Source of the DNA: Pseudomonas parasichuanensis
GTDB lineage: Bacteria > Pseudomonadota > Gammaproteobacteria > Pseudomonadales > Pseudomonadaceae
Length of the DNA: 64,000 nt
NCBI RefSeq assembly: GCF_021601385.1
Contig: NZ_BQHO01000015.1
Span: forward strand, 1-64,000
Direction of reading: 5' to 3'
Shown here: positions 1 through 9,436 of the stretch, piece after piece
Layout: each line of letters starts with the position of its first letter
Position numbering within the stretch: the first letter of the stretch is position 1
Program-made: the position numbers and the translations under genes
Notes under the pieces: generated by a model
Database searches by the model: none
Seen by the model: the letters and a program-made list of their open reading frames with translations, nothing else
Told to the model about the DNA's origin: nothing

Positions 1-353
1 CCCTGGCTGCGGAACTGGGTGACGGCAAGCAGTTCCGTTGTGGACGAGATTACTCAGCCTCCATAGGCCTGGTTCCCAGGCAACATACAACGGGCGGCAA
101 ACCTTGCTTGGGGCGAATCAGCAAGCGTGGGGATGGCAATCAGCGACGACTGCTGATCCAGTGCGCTCGGGTCTATCTGATGGGGCTGGAGCGAAAAACC
201 GGTAAGTTGGCGAACTGGGTGCGTGGCTTGCTGTGCGCTCACCACCCCAACCTGGTAATATGCGCTATCGCCAACAAACTGGCCCGCATTGCCTGGGCCA
301 TCACCGCACATCACTGCGAATTTGATGCAGGGGCAAGCGCGATGAACGCTTGA
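1..353 (+). CDS. IS110-family transposase, C-terminal part (cut by window start)
   Basis: The frame opens at base 3 and runs without a stop to the TGA at 351-353, so the 5' part of the gene lies outside the window. The readable 116 residues carry the C-terminal signature of IS110/IS1111 transposases: a GLVPRQHTTGGK stretch, then GRISKRGDGNQRRLLIQ, then an ANKLARIAW motif near the end. These belong to the Transposase_20-type domain, which holds the catalytic serine region of these DEDD/serine-like recombinases. The visible part is intact, with no frameshift. IS110-family elements such as ISPpu9 and ISPpu10 are known in P. putida to insert into REP sequences, and a REP lies about 250 bases downstream here. 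Family assignment is firm; the subgroup (IS110 or IS1111) is inferred. Confidence 0.85.
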   Translation, partial: LAAELGDGKQFRCGRDYSASIGLVPRQHTTGGKPCLGRISKRGDGNQRRLLIQCARVYLMGLERKTGKLANWVRGLLCAHHPNLVICAIANKLARIAWAITAHHCEFDAGASAMNA

Positions 354-603
354 CCCTGCGGACACACGAGTTGTAACCACCTGGTTTTACGATGCTGCAC
401 ACAGATGACGTGAACGGTATACCGGCCTGGCGATCAACCTGAGCTCCCACTCGGCTTCAGAAGCCGAACAAATATCAAGGCTCGTCGGGCGCGACTTTCA
501 TCGAGGCGCGGGACTGACCTCCCACACGACGCCGTATAGATTGACGCAAACCAAACTCACGCACATCTCGGTACAGTATTGCAGAAAAGGGGGTAACCAT
601 AGA
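354..603 (+). other. Non-coding 3' end of the IS110-type element, structured
   Basis: No convincing gene occurs between the transposase stop and the REP. The stretch has short hairpins, including a perfect 7-bp stem at 451-457/461-467 (TCGGCTT, loop CAG, AAGCCGA) and an AACCA/TGGTT hairpin near 374-385. In IS1111-group elements the guide (bridge) RNA is encoded downstream of the transposase, and ISPpu9 is known to make small RNAs there. That this stretch is such an RNA is inference from position and structure; the exact right end of the element cannot be fixed from one copy. Confidence 0.35.
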
Positions 604-627
604 TGTGGGAGCTGGCTTGCCAGCGAT
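604..627 (+). repeat. REP element
   Basis: TGTGGGAGCTGGCTTGCCAG followed by CGAT, with an internal GCTGGC/GCCAGC palindrome. It matches the REP copies at 19445, 45852 and 45901. It sits just beyond the presumed right end of the IS110-type element, a known target of such elements in P. putida. Confidence 0.8.
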
Positions 628-713
628 GCGCCGCGCGGGCGGCGCTCGATCTGATAGGCGCTGCAAAAACATCGGCAGGCACCTGTCAGCCCTCACTCAA
701 TCTCTCCCGCCCC

Positions 714-1862
714 CTAGAACGCCGCCTTGAAGATCGCCTCGATCTCCGCCTGGCTGGCCACCCGCGGGTTGGTCAACCCACAGGCATCCTTCAGCGCATT
801 GGCCGCCAGCACCGGCACATCCTCGACCTTCGCCCCCAGCTCGGCGAGCCCGGCTGGAATACCGATCGCCGCCGCCAGGTGCTCGATGGCGGAAATCGCC
901 GCTGCGGCGCCCTGCTCCGCCTCCAGCCCGCACACCTTCACGCCCATGGCCTTGGCCACGTCACGCAGGCGCGCGGCGCTGGTCTTGGCATTGAAGCGCT
1001 GCACATGGGGCAGCAGCACGGCGTTGCACACCCCGTGGGGCAAGTCGTAGTAACCGCCCAGCTGGTGCGCCATGGCATGCACGTAACCCAGGGACGCATT
1101 GTTGAAGGCCATGCCGGCAAGGAACTGGGCATAGGCCATGTTCTCCCGGGCCTGCAGGTCGCTGCCGTCGGCCACCGCCTGGCGCAGGTTGTCGCTGATC
1201 AGGCTGATGGCCTTGAGCGCGCAGGCGTCGGTGATCGGCGTGGCGGCGGTCGACACATAGGCTTCGATGGCGTGGGTCAGCGCGTCCATGCCGGTGGCGG
1301 CGGTCAGCGACTTGGGCATGCCGACCATCAGCGCCGGGTCGTTGACCGACAGGATGGGCGTGACGTTGCGGTCGACGATGGCCATTTTCACGTGGCGCGC
1401 CTCGTCGGTGATGATGCAGAAACGGGTCATTTCGCTGGCGGTGCCGGCGGTGGTGTTGATGGCGATCAGTGGCAGTTGCGGCTTGCTCGAGCGGTCCACC
1501 CCTTCGTAGTCGCTGATATGCCCGCCATTGGTGGCGCACAGCGCAATGCCCTTGGCGCAGTCATGGGGCGAACCACCGCCAAGCGAGACCACGCAGTCGC
1601 AACGCTCGCGCACAAGCATCGCCAGGCCGGCCTCGACGTTGGCGATGCTCGGGTTGGGCTTGGCCCCGTCGAACACCACCGCGTCGATATCGCGCATGGC
1701 CAGCATGCCGGCGATGCGTTCGGCCACGCCCGCGCGGGCCAGGCCCTGGTCGGTGACGATCAGCGCCTTGCGCAGGCCGTAGCCGGCGATGGCGGCCATG
1801 GCTTCGTCCAGGCAGTCGATACCCATGATGTTCACGGCGGGGATGAAGAAGGTGCTGCTCAT
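714..1862 (-). CDS. Iron-containing (group III) alcohol dehydrogenase, YiaY/AdhB-like
   Basis: 382 residues, the usual length for the family. The Rossmann-type N-terminus carries the nucleotide-binding GGGSPHD motif. The C-terminal helical domain has the metal-ligand signatures [12 protein letters not shown] and [15 protein letters not shown], which supply the Asp and His residues that hold Fe(II). The predicted role is NAD(P)-dependent oxidation of a primary alcohol, or the reverse, in the cytoplasm; the substrate cannot be read from sequence. The ATG is preceded by a GAGAGG ribosome site. It lies 95 bases downstream of the sigma-54 activator gene on the same strand, which suggests that regulator controls it or is co-transcribed with it, but I see no clear -24/-12 promoter between them. 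Confidence 0.9.
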   Translation of the reverse strand: MSSTFFIPAVNIMGIDCLDEAMAAIAGYGLRKALIVTDQGLARAGVAERIAGMLAMRDIDAVVFDGAKPNPSIANVEAGLAMLVRERCDCVVSLGGGSPHDCAKGIALCATNGGHISDYEGVDRSSKPQLPLIAINTTAGTASEMTRFCIITDEARHVKMAIVDRNVTPILSVNDPALMVGMPKSLTAATGMDALTHAIEAYVSTAATPITDACALKAISLISDNLRQAVADGSDLQARENMAYAQFLAGMAFNNASLGYVHAMAHQLGGYYDLPHGVCNAVLLPHVQRFNAKTSAARLRDVAKAMGVKVCGLEAEQGAAAAISAIEHLAAAIGIPAGLAELGAKVEDVPVLAANALKDACGLTNPRVASQAEIEAIFKAAF

Positions 1863-1957
1863 GGCCGGATCCTCTCAAGCTGTCGGTAGCGCTTGAGCAT
1901 CCGCCTGAAGCGGTGGCCGGGTGTTGATCCAGGGCAACGGGGGCGCGGTAATCGGCC

Positions 1958-3289
<1,332 letters not shown>

Positions 3290-3623
3290 GACCATTCCTT
3301 GGCGCCGGAATAGGGTTTTTTATCTATAAACAGTAAGTTGCGACGCCAAAAGTAACAGTAGCAATGAACTTGACAGCCCCCACTACCGTTGGTCAGCCCG
3401 ATTCGGCCGTGTTTGAGCCGCCCGGGAATTTTCGTATTTTATTGACGTCACAGACGGCACGCAGAAATACCTTGCAATGCGTCCACGGTAAAAAATTTTA
3501 TCGATTGTGTGACTCATGCCCTGACCTGGAGCATCAGTACGATTAACACCGCGCTGTAACCTGTACCGGAATAACACCGCGGAAACACTTTTCGCTGTTT
3601 GGGACCATAGAGAGACCGAACCC
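3290..3623. other. Intergenic region, 334 bp, no gene seen
   Basis: This AT-richer stretch separates two divergent genes. A 60-codon frame at 3364-3546 has no ribosome site and no recognisable protein features, so I do not call it. I looked for a -24/-12 promoter; the GGCACG at about 3455 has the wrong spacing to the next TTGC. It presumably holds promoters for both flanking genes. Confidence 0.5.
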
Positions 3624-3890
3624 ATGAACGCCCCGCTCCGTGTCAACGAAGCACTGCTGATTGCCGACCACGCCTTCGAACCCTTCCAGTGCGTCGCCTG
3701 GGATGCACCCAACGGTACCGGCGAACTAAGCCTGGCAGTGATCGACCGGACCAGCACCCGCATTGGCGCCAAGCAAGTCTCTTCGCGGGTCTATTCGGAC
3801 CCTGCGCAGTGGGCCAGCCTGATCGAGGAAGTGCGCGCCGAACTGTGCCAGAAAGGCTATGACCTGCAACCCTGGTCGATGCCCAAGTAA
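3624..3890 (+). CDS. Small hypothetical protein (88 aa)
   Basis: An 88-residue soluble protein without signal peptide or membrane segment. Features visible are an acidic, mixed alpha/beta-type composition, a single cysteine near residue 24 and a helical C-terminal half (WASLIEEVRAELCQKGYDL). The ATG at 3624 is preceded by AGAGAG about 9 bases upstream. I do not recognise a domain. It stands alone on the plus strand between the sigma-54 activator and the cobalt chelatase operon, and is followed by a strong hairpin terminator at 3904-3934, so it is probably a monocistronic unit. Function unknown. Confidence 0.65.
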   Translation: MNAPLRVNEALLIADHAFEPFQCVAWDAPNGTGELSLAVIDRTSTRIGAKQVSSRVYSDPAQWASLIEEVRAELCQKGYDLQPWSMPK

Positions 3891-3903
3891 GCAAACTTCG
3901 GCA

Positions 3904-3934
3904 ACTCCCGTGCGTGCCCTGCACGCACGGGAGT
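3904..3934 (+). terminator. Strong hairpin after the small hypothetical gene
   Basis: ACTCCCGTGCGTG at 3904-3916 pairs perfectly with CACGCACGGGAGT at 3922-3934 around a 5-base loop. There is no long T tract, so termination strength is uncertain. It lies between convergent genes and may serve both. Confidence 0.6.
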
Positions 3935-3996
3935 AACTTCAAAGTTACCCGCGCTACAACTTTCGTTCATGCGACATCCCGTCGCAGTTATTCCAC

Positions 3997-4740
3997 TCAA
4001 TTGACGGTATCGAACTGCTCGATATGCCGATATTCGGCATGAAGTTGTTCGGCAAGTTGCCGTGCGCGGCCCACACGGACCGCCGCCAATTCCATATCCA
4101 CCAGCAATGTGTTGCACGGCAGCGGTTGCGCTGCTTGCCAACCCTGCAGCCGACCATCGGTCAGCAACAGGCAGCGCTGCACCTCGTGGGGCAGCCGTTT
4201 GCCCCGCGCCAGCAACCAGTGCCGTGCCTCTTCCAATGCCGCGAACAGCGGTGTGCCACCGCCAGCGCCCAGCTGCTGCAGCCAGGGCTGGAGCGCCGCC
4301 GAAGCCTTGAGCCCGTGGCGTTGCCATTGCGGTTTGCTGCCACTGGCGGTCAACAGCGCCAACCGCGCCCGCTGCCGGTAGGCCTGGTCGAACACCCCGG
4401 CCAGCAGGCCCTTGGCCTGGGCCAGCGCCTGGTGGCGACGGGTGGAGGCCGAGGCGTCGACGATCACCAGCCACAGCTCTGGCGCCTGGGCCTGGCGCTG
4501 CTGCCAGCACAGGTCGCGTCGCTGGCGAGGGCGGCCTTTGAGCAGGGTTGGCAGCCAGGCGATGCGGCCCTCTTCGGCTGCGCGGGGGCGGCCACGGGAA
4601 GCACCGTTCAACGGGCCGACGCGGGGTCTGGCATCGGCCGCCTGGGCGTCGCGGCGGCGGATGCTCAGGGCTTTTTTGCCCAGTTCGGCACCTCGCGCCG
4701 AGCGCCGCTGGCCACCGGCTGCGGCGGCAAGGCGCCCCAA
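3997..4740 (-). CDS. VWA-domain subunit of the cobalt/magnesium-type chelatase (ChlD C-terminal-like)
   Basis: About 247 residues. After a basic, low-complexity N-terminus comes a von Willebrand A domain with a full MIDAS: DASAS near residue 94, GGGTPL near residue 163 and LLLTDG near residue 190. In BchD/ChlD-type proteins this domain couples the AAA+ ring to the large chelatase subunit, here CobN. It is the last gene of the cobW-cobN-ATPase operon. The start is uncertain: the longest frame begins with TTG at 4740 after AGGGGCAGGG and overlaps the ATPase gene by 76 bases. A downstream start is possible. Together the two genes look like a ChlD split into ATPase and VWA parts. Confidence 0.8.
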   Translation of the reverse strand: MGRLAAAAGGQRRSARGAELGKKALSIRRRDAQAADARPRVGPLNGASRGRPRAAEEGRIAWLPTLLKGRPRQRRDLCWQQRQAQAPELWLVIVDASASTRRHQALAQAKGLLAGVFDQAYRQRARLALLTASGSKPQWQRHGLKASAALQPWLQQLGAGGGTPLFAALEEARHWLLARGKRLPHEVQRCLLLTDGRLQGWQAAQPLPCNTLLVDMELAAVRVGRARQLAEQLHAEYRHIEQFDTVN

Positions 4741-5669
4741 TCGCCCTGCCCCTGGGCCTGACTCGGTGCCTGTGACTGCTCACCGCCACCGGGTGGATTG
4801 GCCTGTGGTTGCGCAGTAGCCTCCCGGCGACGATGACGCAGGGCAAATTCGGCGACGGCATCCACATCCTGCTCCTCGATGGCCGTGTGGCCACGCCAGG
4901 CCGCGTGGGCGCGGGCAGCGCGCAGCCACACCAGGTCAGCGCGCAGGCCATCGACCCCGGCGGCGAAACAACGCTCGGTAATCCAGGCCAGCGCCTGGTC
5001 GTCCAGGGCGATTGCGGCCAGGCGCTCGCGCGCGGCCCGGCAGCGCTCGCGCAATTGCGTCTGGGCAGTGGCCCACTGGGCGCAGAACGCTTCGGGGTCG
5101 CTGTCGAACGCCAGGCGCCGGCGAATGATCTGCTGGCGCGCCTCGGGTGCCGGCAAGCCGTCGAGGGCGACGTTAAGGCCAAAGCGGTCTAGCAGTTGCG
5201 GGCGCAGCTCGCCCTCCTCCGGGTTCATGGTGCCGATCAGCACGAAGCGCGCGGCGTGGCGATGGGAAATACCATCGCGTTCGATGCGGTTGGTACCGCT
5301 GGCGGCCACATCCAGCAGCAAGTCCACCAGCGGGTCGGGCAGCAGGTTGACCTCGTCCACATACAGCACGCCGCCATCGGCGTTGGCCAGCACGCCCGGC
5401 GCAAAGCGCGCCTGGCCCTGGCCCAGCGCCGCGTCCAGGTCGAGGGTACCGACCAGTCGCTCCTCGGTGGCGCCGAGTGGCAAGGTGACGAACGGCCCAT
5501 CGCCCAGCAGGTCGGCCAGGCCCCGGGCCAGGGTGCTCTTGGCCATGCCGCGCGGGCCTTCGATCAGCACGCCGCCGATCTTCGGGTCGATGGCGGTCAG
5601 GCACAGGGCCAGCTTCAGTTCGTCGGCACCAACAACGGCGGCCAGGGGGAATTGCACAGGTTCGTTCAT
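4665..5669 (-). CDS. chlI: AAA+ ATPase subunit of the cobalt chelatase (ChlI/BchI-like)
   Basis: 334 residues from ATG 5669, which lies 2 bases after the cobN stop; the longer frame upstream runs through cobN and is rejected. The protein has Walker A GPRGMAKST near residue 38, Walker B LYVDEVNLLPD, sensor and arginine-finger context NPEEGELRPQLLDRFGL, and a lid domain, all typical of magnesium chelatase ATPases. The C-terminal tail is Gln/Pro-rich (QAQGQGDWGALPPQP). In pseudomonads that lack CobS/CobT, a ChlI/ChlD-like pair is thought to drive CobN, inserting Co(II) into hydrogenobyrinic acid a,c-diamide. Its position right after cobN supports that. A role with another tetrapyrrole chelatase is less likely. 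Confidence 0.88.
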   Translation of the reverse strand: MNEPVQFPLAAVVGADELKLALCLTAIDPKIGGVLIEGPRGMAKSTLARGLADLLGDGPFVTLPLGATEERLVGTLDLDAALGQGQARFAPGVLANADGGVLYVDEVNLLPDPLVDLLLDVAASGTNRIERDGISHRHAARFVLIGTMNPEEGELRPQLLDRFGLNVALDGLPAPEARQQIIRRRLAFDSDPEAFCAQWATAQTQLRERCRAARERLAAIALDDQALAWITERCFAAGVDGLRADLVWLRAARAHAAWRGHTAIEEQDVDAVAEFALRHRRREATAQPQANPPGGGEQSQAPSQAQGQGDWGALPPQPVASGARREVPNWAKKP

Positions 5670-5671
5670 GT

Positions 5672-8600
5672 TCAGCAGTCTTCCTCGCCGTCGAGCAACT
5701 GTTGCTCGAGGCTGTCGCGATAGTCGCCCGGATCCTGCCACAGGCCGCGCTGCTGGGCTTCCAGCAGGCACTCGGTAAGGTCGCGCAGGGCTTCGGGGTT
5801 GTGCTCGCGCATGAAATCACGGGTAGCCGGGTCGAGCACGTAGGCGTCGGCCAAGCCTTGGTAATGATGGTCGTCGATCAGCCCGGTGGTGGCGTCAAAG
5901 GCAAACAGGTTGTCGACCGTTGCCGCCAGCTCGAAGGCACCTTTATAACCATGGCGTTTGGCGCCGTCGATCCACTTGGGGTTAAGGGCGCGGGCGCGGA
6001 TCACCCGGTTGAGCTCTTCCTTCAAGGTACGGATACGCGGCCGGTCGGCCTGGCTGTGGTCGCCGTGGTAGCTGGCCCGGGTGGTGCCAGCCAGGGTTTC
6101 GGCGGCGGCCAGCATGCCGCCCTGGAACTGGTAGTAGTCGTTGGAGTCGAGCAGGTCGTGCTCGTGGTTGTCCTGGTTCTGCAGCACCGCCTGCACCTGG
6201 CTCAGGCGCTGGGCAAAACGTGCACGGGCCGGGGTGCCTTCGTCACTGGCACCGTAGGCGTAGCCGCCGTGGTTGAGGTAGACCTCGGCCAGGTCGTCGC
6301 GGCTGTGCCACAGGCGCCCGTCGATGGCGTTCTGCACCCCCGCGCCATAGGCGCCGGGCTTGGCACCGAACACGCGCCAACCGGCCTGGCGCGCCGCGAG
6401 GTCTTCATCCATGCCGTCGTCGAGCAGCGCCTGGCGCTCGGCACGCACGCGGGCGGCCAGCGGGTTGAGGTCGTCCGGCTCGTCCAGCGCGGCCACTGCC
6501 TGCACCGCCGCGTCGAACAGGCGGATCAGGTTGCCGAAGGCGTCACGGAAGAAGCCCGAGACCCGCAGCGTGACATCGACGCGTGGGCGGTCGAGCAGGC
6601 TCAGCGGCAGGATCTCGAAGTCGTCGACGCGCTGGCTGCCGGTCGCCCACACCGGGCGCACGCCCATCAGCGCCATGGCCTGGGCGATATCGTCGCCGCC
6701 GGTGCGCATGGTCGCCGTGCCCCACACCGACAGGCCCAGCTGGCGCAGGTGGTCGCCGTGGTCCTGCAGGTGGCGCTCGAGAATCAGGTTGGCCGAGGCG
6801 AAGCCCAGGCGCCAGGCGGTGGTGGTGGGCAGGTTGCGCACATCGACGGTATAGAAGTTGCGCCCGGTGGGCAGCACGTCCAGGCGGCCACGGCTCGGCG
6901 CACCGCTGGGCCCGGCGGGGACGAAACGCCCTGCCAAAGCCGCCAGCAGGCCGTCGATTTCGGCGGCGCCGCAGGCGTCCAGGTTGGGGGCGACCTGTTC
7001 GACCAGCGCTTGCAGCACCTCGCGTACCGGTTGCCAGTCGGCCTGCGCTTCAAGTGGGCAGTCGCCCTCCAGTGCCTGCTCGATCAATGTCAGTGCCAGC
7101 AGTTCGAGCCGTTCACGGGTATCCCCGGCCGTGCGCCACAGCGCCGCGTCGAGCTGCTGCAGCAGCGCCGGGCGCGGGCCTTCCCAGGCTTGGCCAAGGT
7201 CACAATCAAGCGGGTCGAAGCCCAGCCCCAGCGCCCGGGCCAGGGCGCGAATCAAACTGGCATTGCCGCCCTTGCCGTCGCCGCGCTCCACCCGCAGCAG
7301 CGCCAGCAGCGTGTCGCTGCGCAGCCGCCCCTGGGGCGACTGGCCGAACACATGCAGGCCATCGCGGATCTGCGATTCCTTGAGGTCGCACAGGTAGGTG
7401 TCCAGGCGCGGCAGCCATACCGCCGCATCGTCCAGCTGGCCTTCGAGCTGCAGGTCACGGTCGATGTGGTTGGCCTTGAGCAGCGCGAGGATATCGCGCT
7501 GCAGCTCTTGGGCACGGCGCGGGTCGAGCAGCTGCGCTTCGTAGTATTCGTCGGCCAGCTGTTCCAGTTGGCGCAGTGGGCCGTAGGTCTCGGCACGGGT
7601 CAGCGGCGGCATCAGGTGGTCGATGATCACCGCCTGGGTGCGCCGTTTGGCCTGGGCGCCCTCGCCCGGGTCGTTGACGATGAACGGGTAGATGTTCGGC
7701 AGCGGGCCGAGCAAGGCATCTGGCCAGCACTCATTGGACAGCCCGACGCCCTTGCCCGGCAGCCACTCCAGGTTGCCGTGCTTGCCAACGTGGATTACCG
7801 CATCGGCGGCGTAGCCATTACGCAGCCAGAAATGGAACGCCAGGTAGCCGTGGGGCGGCACCAGGTCGGGGTCGTGGTACACCGCGCTGTGGTCGACCTG
7901 GTAGCCGCGCGCCGGCTGGATGCCGACGAAGGTCAGGCCATAGCGCAGGCCGGCCACCATCAGCCGGCCGCTGCGGTACATCGGGTCCTGCTCGGGCGGG
8001 CCCCAGCGTTCCAGCACGGCGCGCTGGTTGGCCTCGGGCAAGGCAGCGAAGGCACTGTGGTAATCGGCCAGGCTCAGGCTCTGGGCGCAGGGGCGCTGGT
8101 CGAGGTGGTCGAGGTCGTTGGTCACCCCGCCGAGCAACTGGTGGATCAGCTCGGTGCCGCTGTCGGGCAGGCCGGCCACCGGGTAGCCCTGCGTCTGCAA
8201 GGCCTTGAGGATATTGAGGGCGGCGCCGGGCGTGTCCAGGCCGACCCCATTGCCGATGCGTCCGTCGCGGGTCGGGTAGTTGGCCAGCACCAGTGCCACG
8301 CGCTTTTGCGGGTTGTCCAGGCGCGCCAGCTCGACCCAGCGCCGTGCCAGTTCGGCAACGAAGTCCATACGCTCCGGGTGGGCCCGGTAGCAGACCACGT
8401 CGGACTGGCTGCGCTCGCTGCGCCAGGCCAGGTCCTTGAAGCTGACGGGCCGGGTGATGATGCGCCCGTCCAGTTCCGGCAAGGCGATGTGCATGGCCAG
8501 GTCGCGGGCGCCCAGGCCCTGCTCGCTCTGCTCCCAGGCCGGCTGGTTGTCCTGGGCGCAGATCGCCTGCAGCACCGGTACATCACGGCGCAGCGGGCGC

Positions 8601-9433
8601 AGGTTGGGCTGTTCCGGGCTGGACAAGGCAAAGCCGGTGGTGTTGATCACCATTTCAGCCTGTACCTCATCGAGCCAGGCCTCGACCTGGTCGAGGCAGG
8701 CTCGCTCCTTGAGGCTGGCCACGGCAATGGGCAGTGGGTTCAGGCCACAGGCCTGCAGGCGTTGGCAAAACACGTCGATAAAAGCCGTGTTGGCCGCCTG
8801 CAGGTGCGAGCGATAAAACAACAGTGGCGCCACCGGTTGCTCGGGGTGCCAGTCGGCGTACCAATCCTCAAGCTCGGCGCTGGCCTTGGCCGGGTGGTAA
8901 ACCGCCGTACGCGGTAGCGGCTGCGGCTCCTCCCAGGCGTAGTCACGCCCCAGCCACTGGCTGGCCAGGCAGTTGAACAGGTTCACCGCGTTGGCCTTGC
9001 CGCCCTGGCGCAGGTAGTGCCAGAGACGCTCGGCCTGCTCGCCACGCACCGTGCCCAGGTCGGTCAGCTCCGGGTCGGGGCGGTCATCACCGGGCACCAG
9101 GATCAGTTGCACACCGCGCTGGCTGAGCTCCACCAACTGCTCAACGCCGTAGCGCCAGTAACCGACGCCACCGTGCAACGACACCAGGATGACCTTGGCG
9201 TGGCGCAGCACCTCGTCCACATAGAGGTCGACCGAGGCGTGGTTCTGCACCTGCATGGGGTTGGCCAGGCGCACGCTGGGGAAATCGTCCGGCAACTGCT
9301 CGGCGGTTTCGGCGAGCAGCGCCAGGTGCGAATCGCCGCTGCAGAGGATCACCAGCTCGGCGGGGGTCTGGCCGAGGTCGGCAATGCTGTCGTCCGGCAC
9401 GAAGCCGCCGGGCTGGGTCCGCAGCAGGTGCAT
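5672..9433 (-). CDS. cobN: Aerobic cobaltochelatase large subunit CobN
   Basis: 1253 residues, the normal size for CobN. The protein is homologous to magnesium chelatase subunit H and binds the corrin ring, catalysing ATP-driven Co(II) insertion into hydrogenobyrinic acid a,c-diamide in late-cobalt, oxygen-dependent B12 synthesis. Recognisable blocks include the N-terminal VSLHGGVGYWRYG, the central VIHVGKHGNLEWLPGKG and the C-terminal YQFQGGMLAAAE with NPKWIDGAKRHGYKGA, all conserved in the CobN/BchH family. The ATG at 9433 lies 3 bases after the cobW stop and the gene ends 2 bases before the ATPase subunit, so the four genes form one tight operon under the cobalamin riboswitch at about 10620-10835. 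The long antisense frame opposite is a GC-rich shadow. Confidence 0.97.
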   Translation of the reverse strand: MHLLRTQPGGFVPDDSIADLGQTPAELVILCSGDSHLALLAETAEQLPDDFPSVRLANPMQVQNHASVDLYVDEVLRHAKVILVSLHGGVGYWRYGVEQLVELSQRGVQLILVPGDDRPDPELTDLGTVRGEQAERLWHYLRQGGKANAVNLFNCLASQWLGRDYAWEEPQPLPRTAVYHPAKASAELEDWYADWHPEQPVAPLLFYRSHLQAANTAFIDVFCQRLQACGLNPLPIAVASLKERACLDQVEAWLDEVQAEMVINTTGFALSSPEQPNLRPLRRDVPVLQAICAQDNQPAWEQSEQGLGARDLAMHIALPELDGRIITRPVSFKDLAWRSERSQSDVVCYRAHPERMDFVAELARRWVELARLDNPQKRVALVLANYPTRDGRIGNGVGLDTPGAALNILKALQTQGYPVAGLPDSGTELIHQLLGGVTNDLDHLDQRPCAQSLSLADYHSAFAALPEANQRAVLERWGPPEQDPMYRSGRLMVAGLRYGLTFVGIQPARGYQVDHSAVYHDPDLVPPHGYLAFHFWLRNGYAADAVIHVGKHGNLEWLPGKGVGLSNECWPDALLGPLPNIYPFIVNDPGEGAQAKRRTQAVIIDHLMPPLTRAETYGPLRQLEQLADEYYEAQLLDPRRAQELQRDILALLKANHIDRDLQLEGQLDDAAVWLPRLDTYLCDLKESQIRDGLHVFGQSPQGRLRSDTLLALLRVERGDGKGGNASLIRALARALGLGFDPLDCDLGQAWEGPRPALLQQLDAALWRTAGDTRERLELLALTLIEQALEGDCPLEAQADWQPVREVLQALVEQVAPNLDACGAAEIDGLLAALAGRFVPAGPSGAPSRGRLDVLPTGRNFYTVDVRNLPTTTAWRLGFASANLILERHLQDHGDHLRQLGLSVWGTATMRTGGDDIAQAMALMGVRPVWATGSQRVDDFEILPLSLLDRPRVDVTLRVSGFFRDAFGNLIRLFDAAVQAVAALDEPDDLNPLAARVRAERQALLDDGMDEDLAARQAGWRVFGAKPGAYGAGVQNAIDGRLWHSRDDLAEVYLNHGGYAYGASDEGTPARARFAQRLSQVQAVLQNQDNHEHDLLDSNDYYQFQGGMLAAAETLAGTTRASYHGDHSQADRPRIRTLKEELNRVIRARALNPKWIDGAKRHGYKGAFELAATVDNLFAFDATTGLIDDHHYQGLADAYVLDPATRDFMREHNPEALRDLTECLLEAQQRGLWQDPGDYRDSLEQQLLDGEEDC

Positions 9434-9436
9434 GGG

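Noticed and set aside
603-1889. 428-codon plus-strand frame opposite the iron alcohol dehydrogenase
   Set aside because: Shadow frame; the REP at its start and lack of domain argue against it.
3450-3480. Possible -24/-12 promoter near GGCACG
   Set aside because: The GG to GC distance is 18 bases where 12 is needed.
3364-3546. 60-codon frame in the gap after the sigma-54 activator
   Set aside because: No ribosome site, no recognisable protein pattern, composition unlike neighbours.
5702-8917. 1071-codon open frame on the plus strand opposite cobN
   Set aside because: It is the antisense of an intact, well-recognised cobN; composition is biased to Gln/Val/His/Gly as usual for GC-rich shadows, with no domain.
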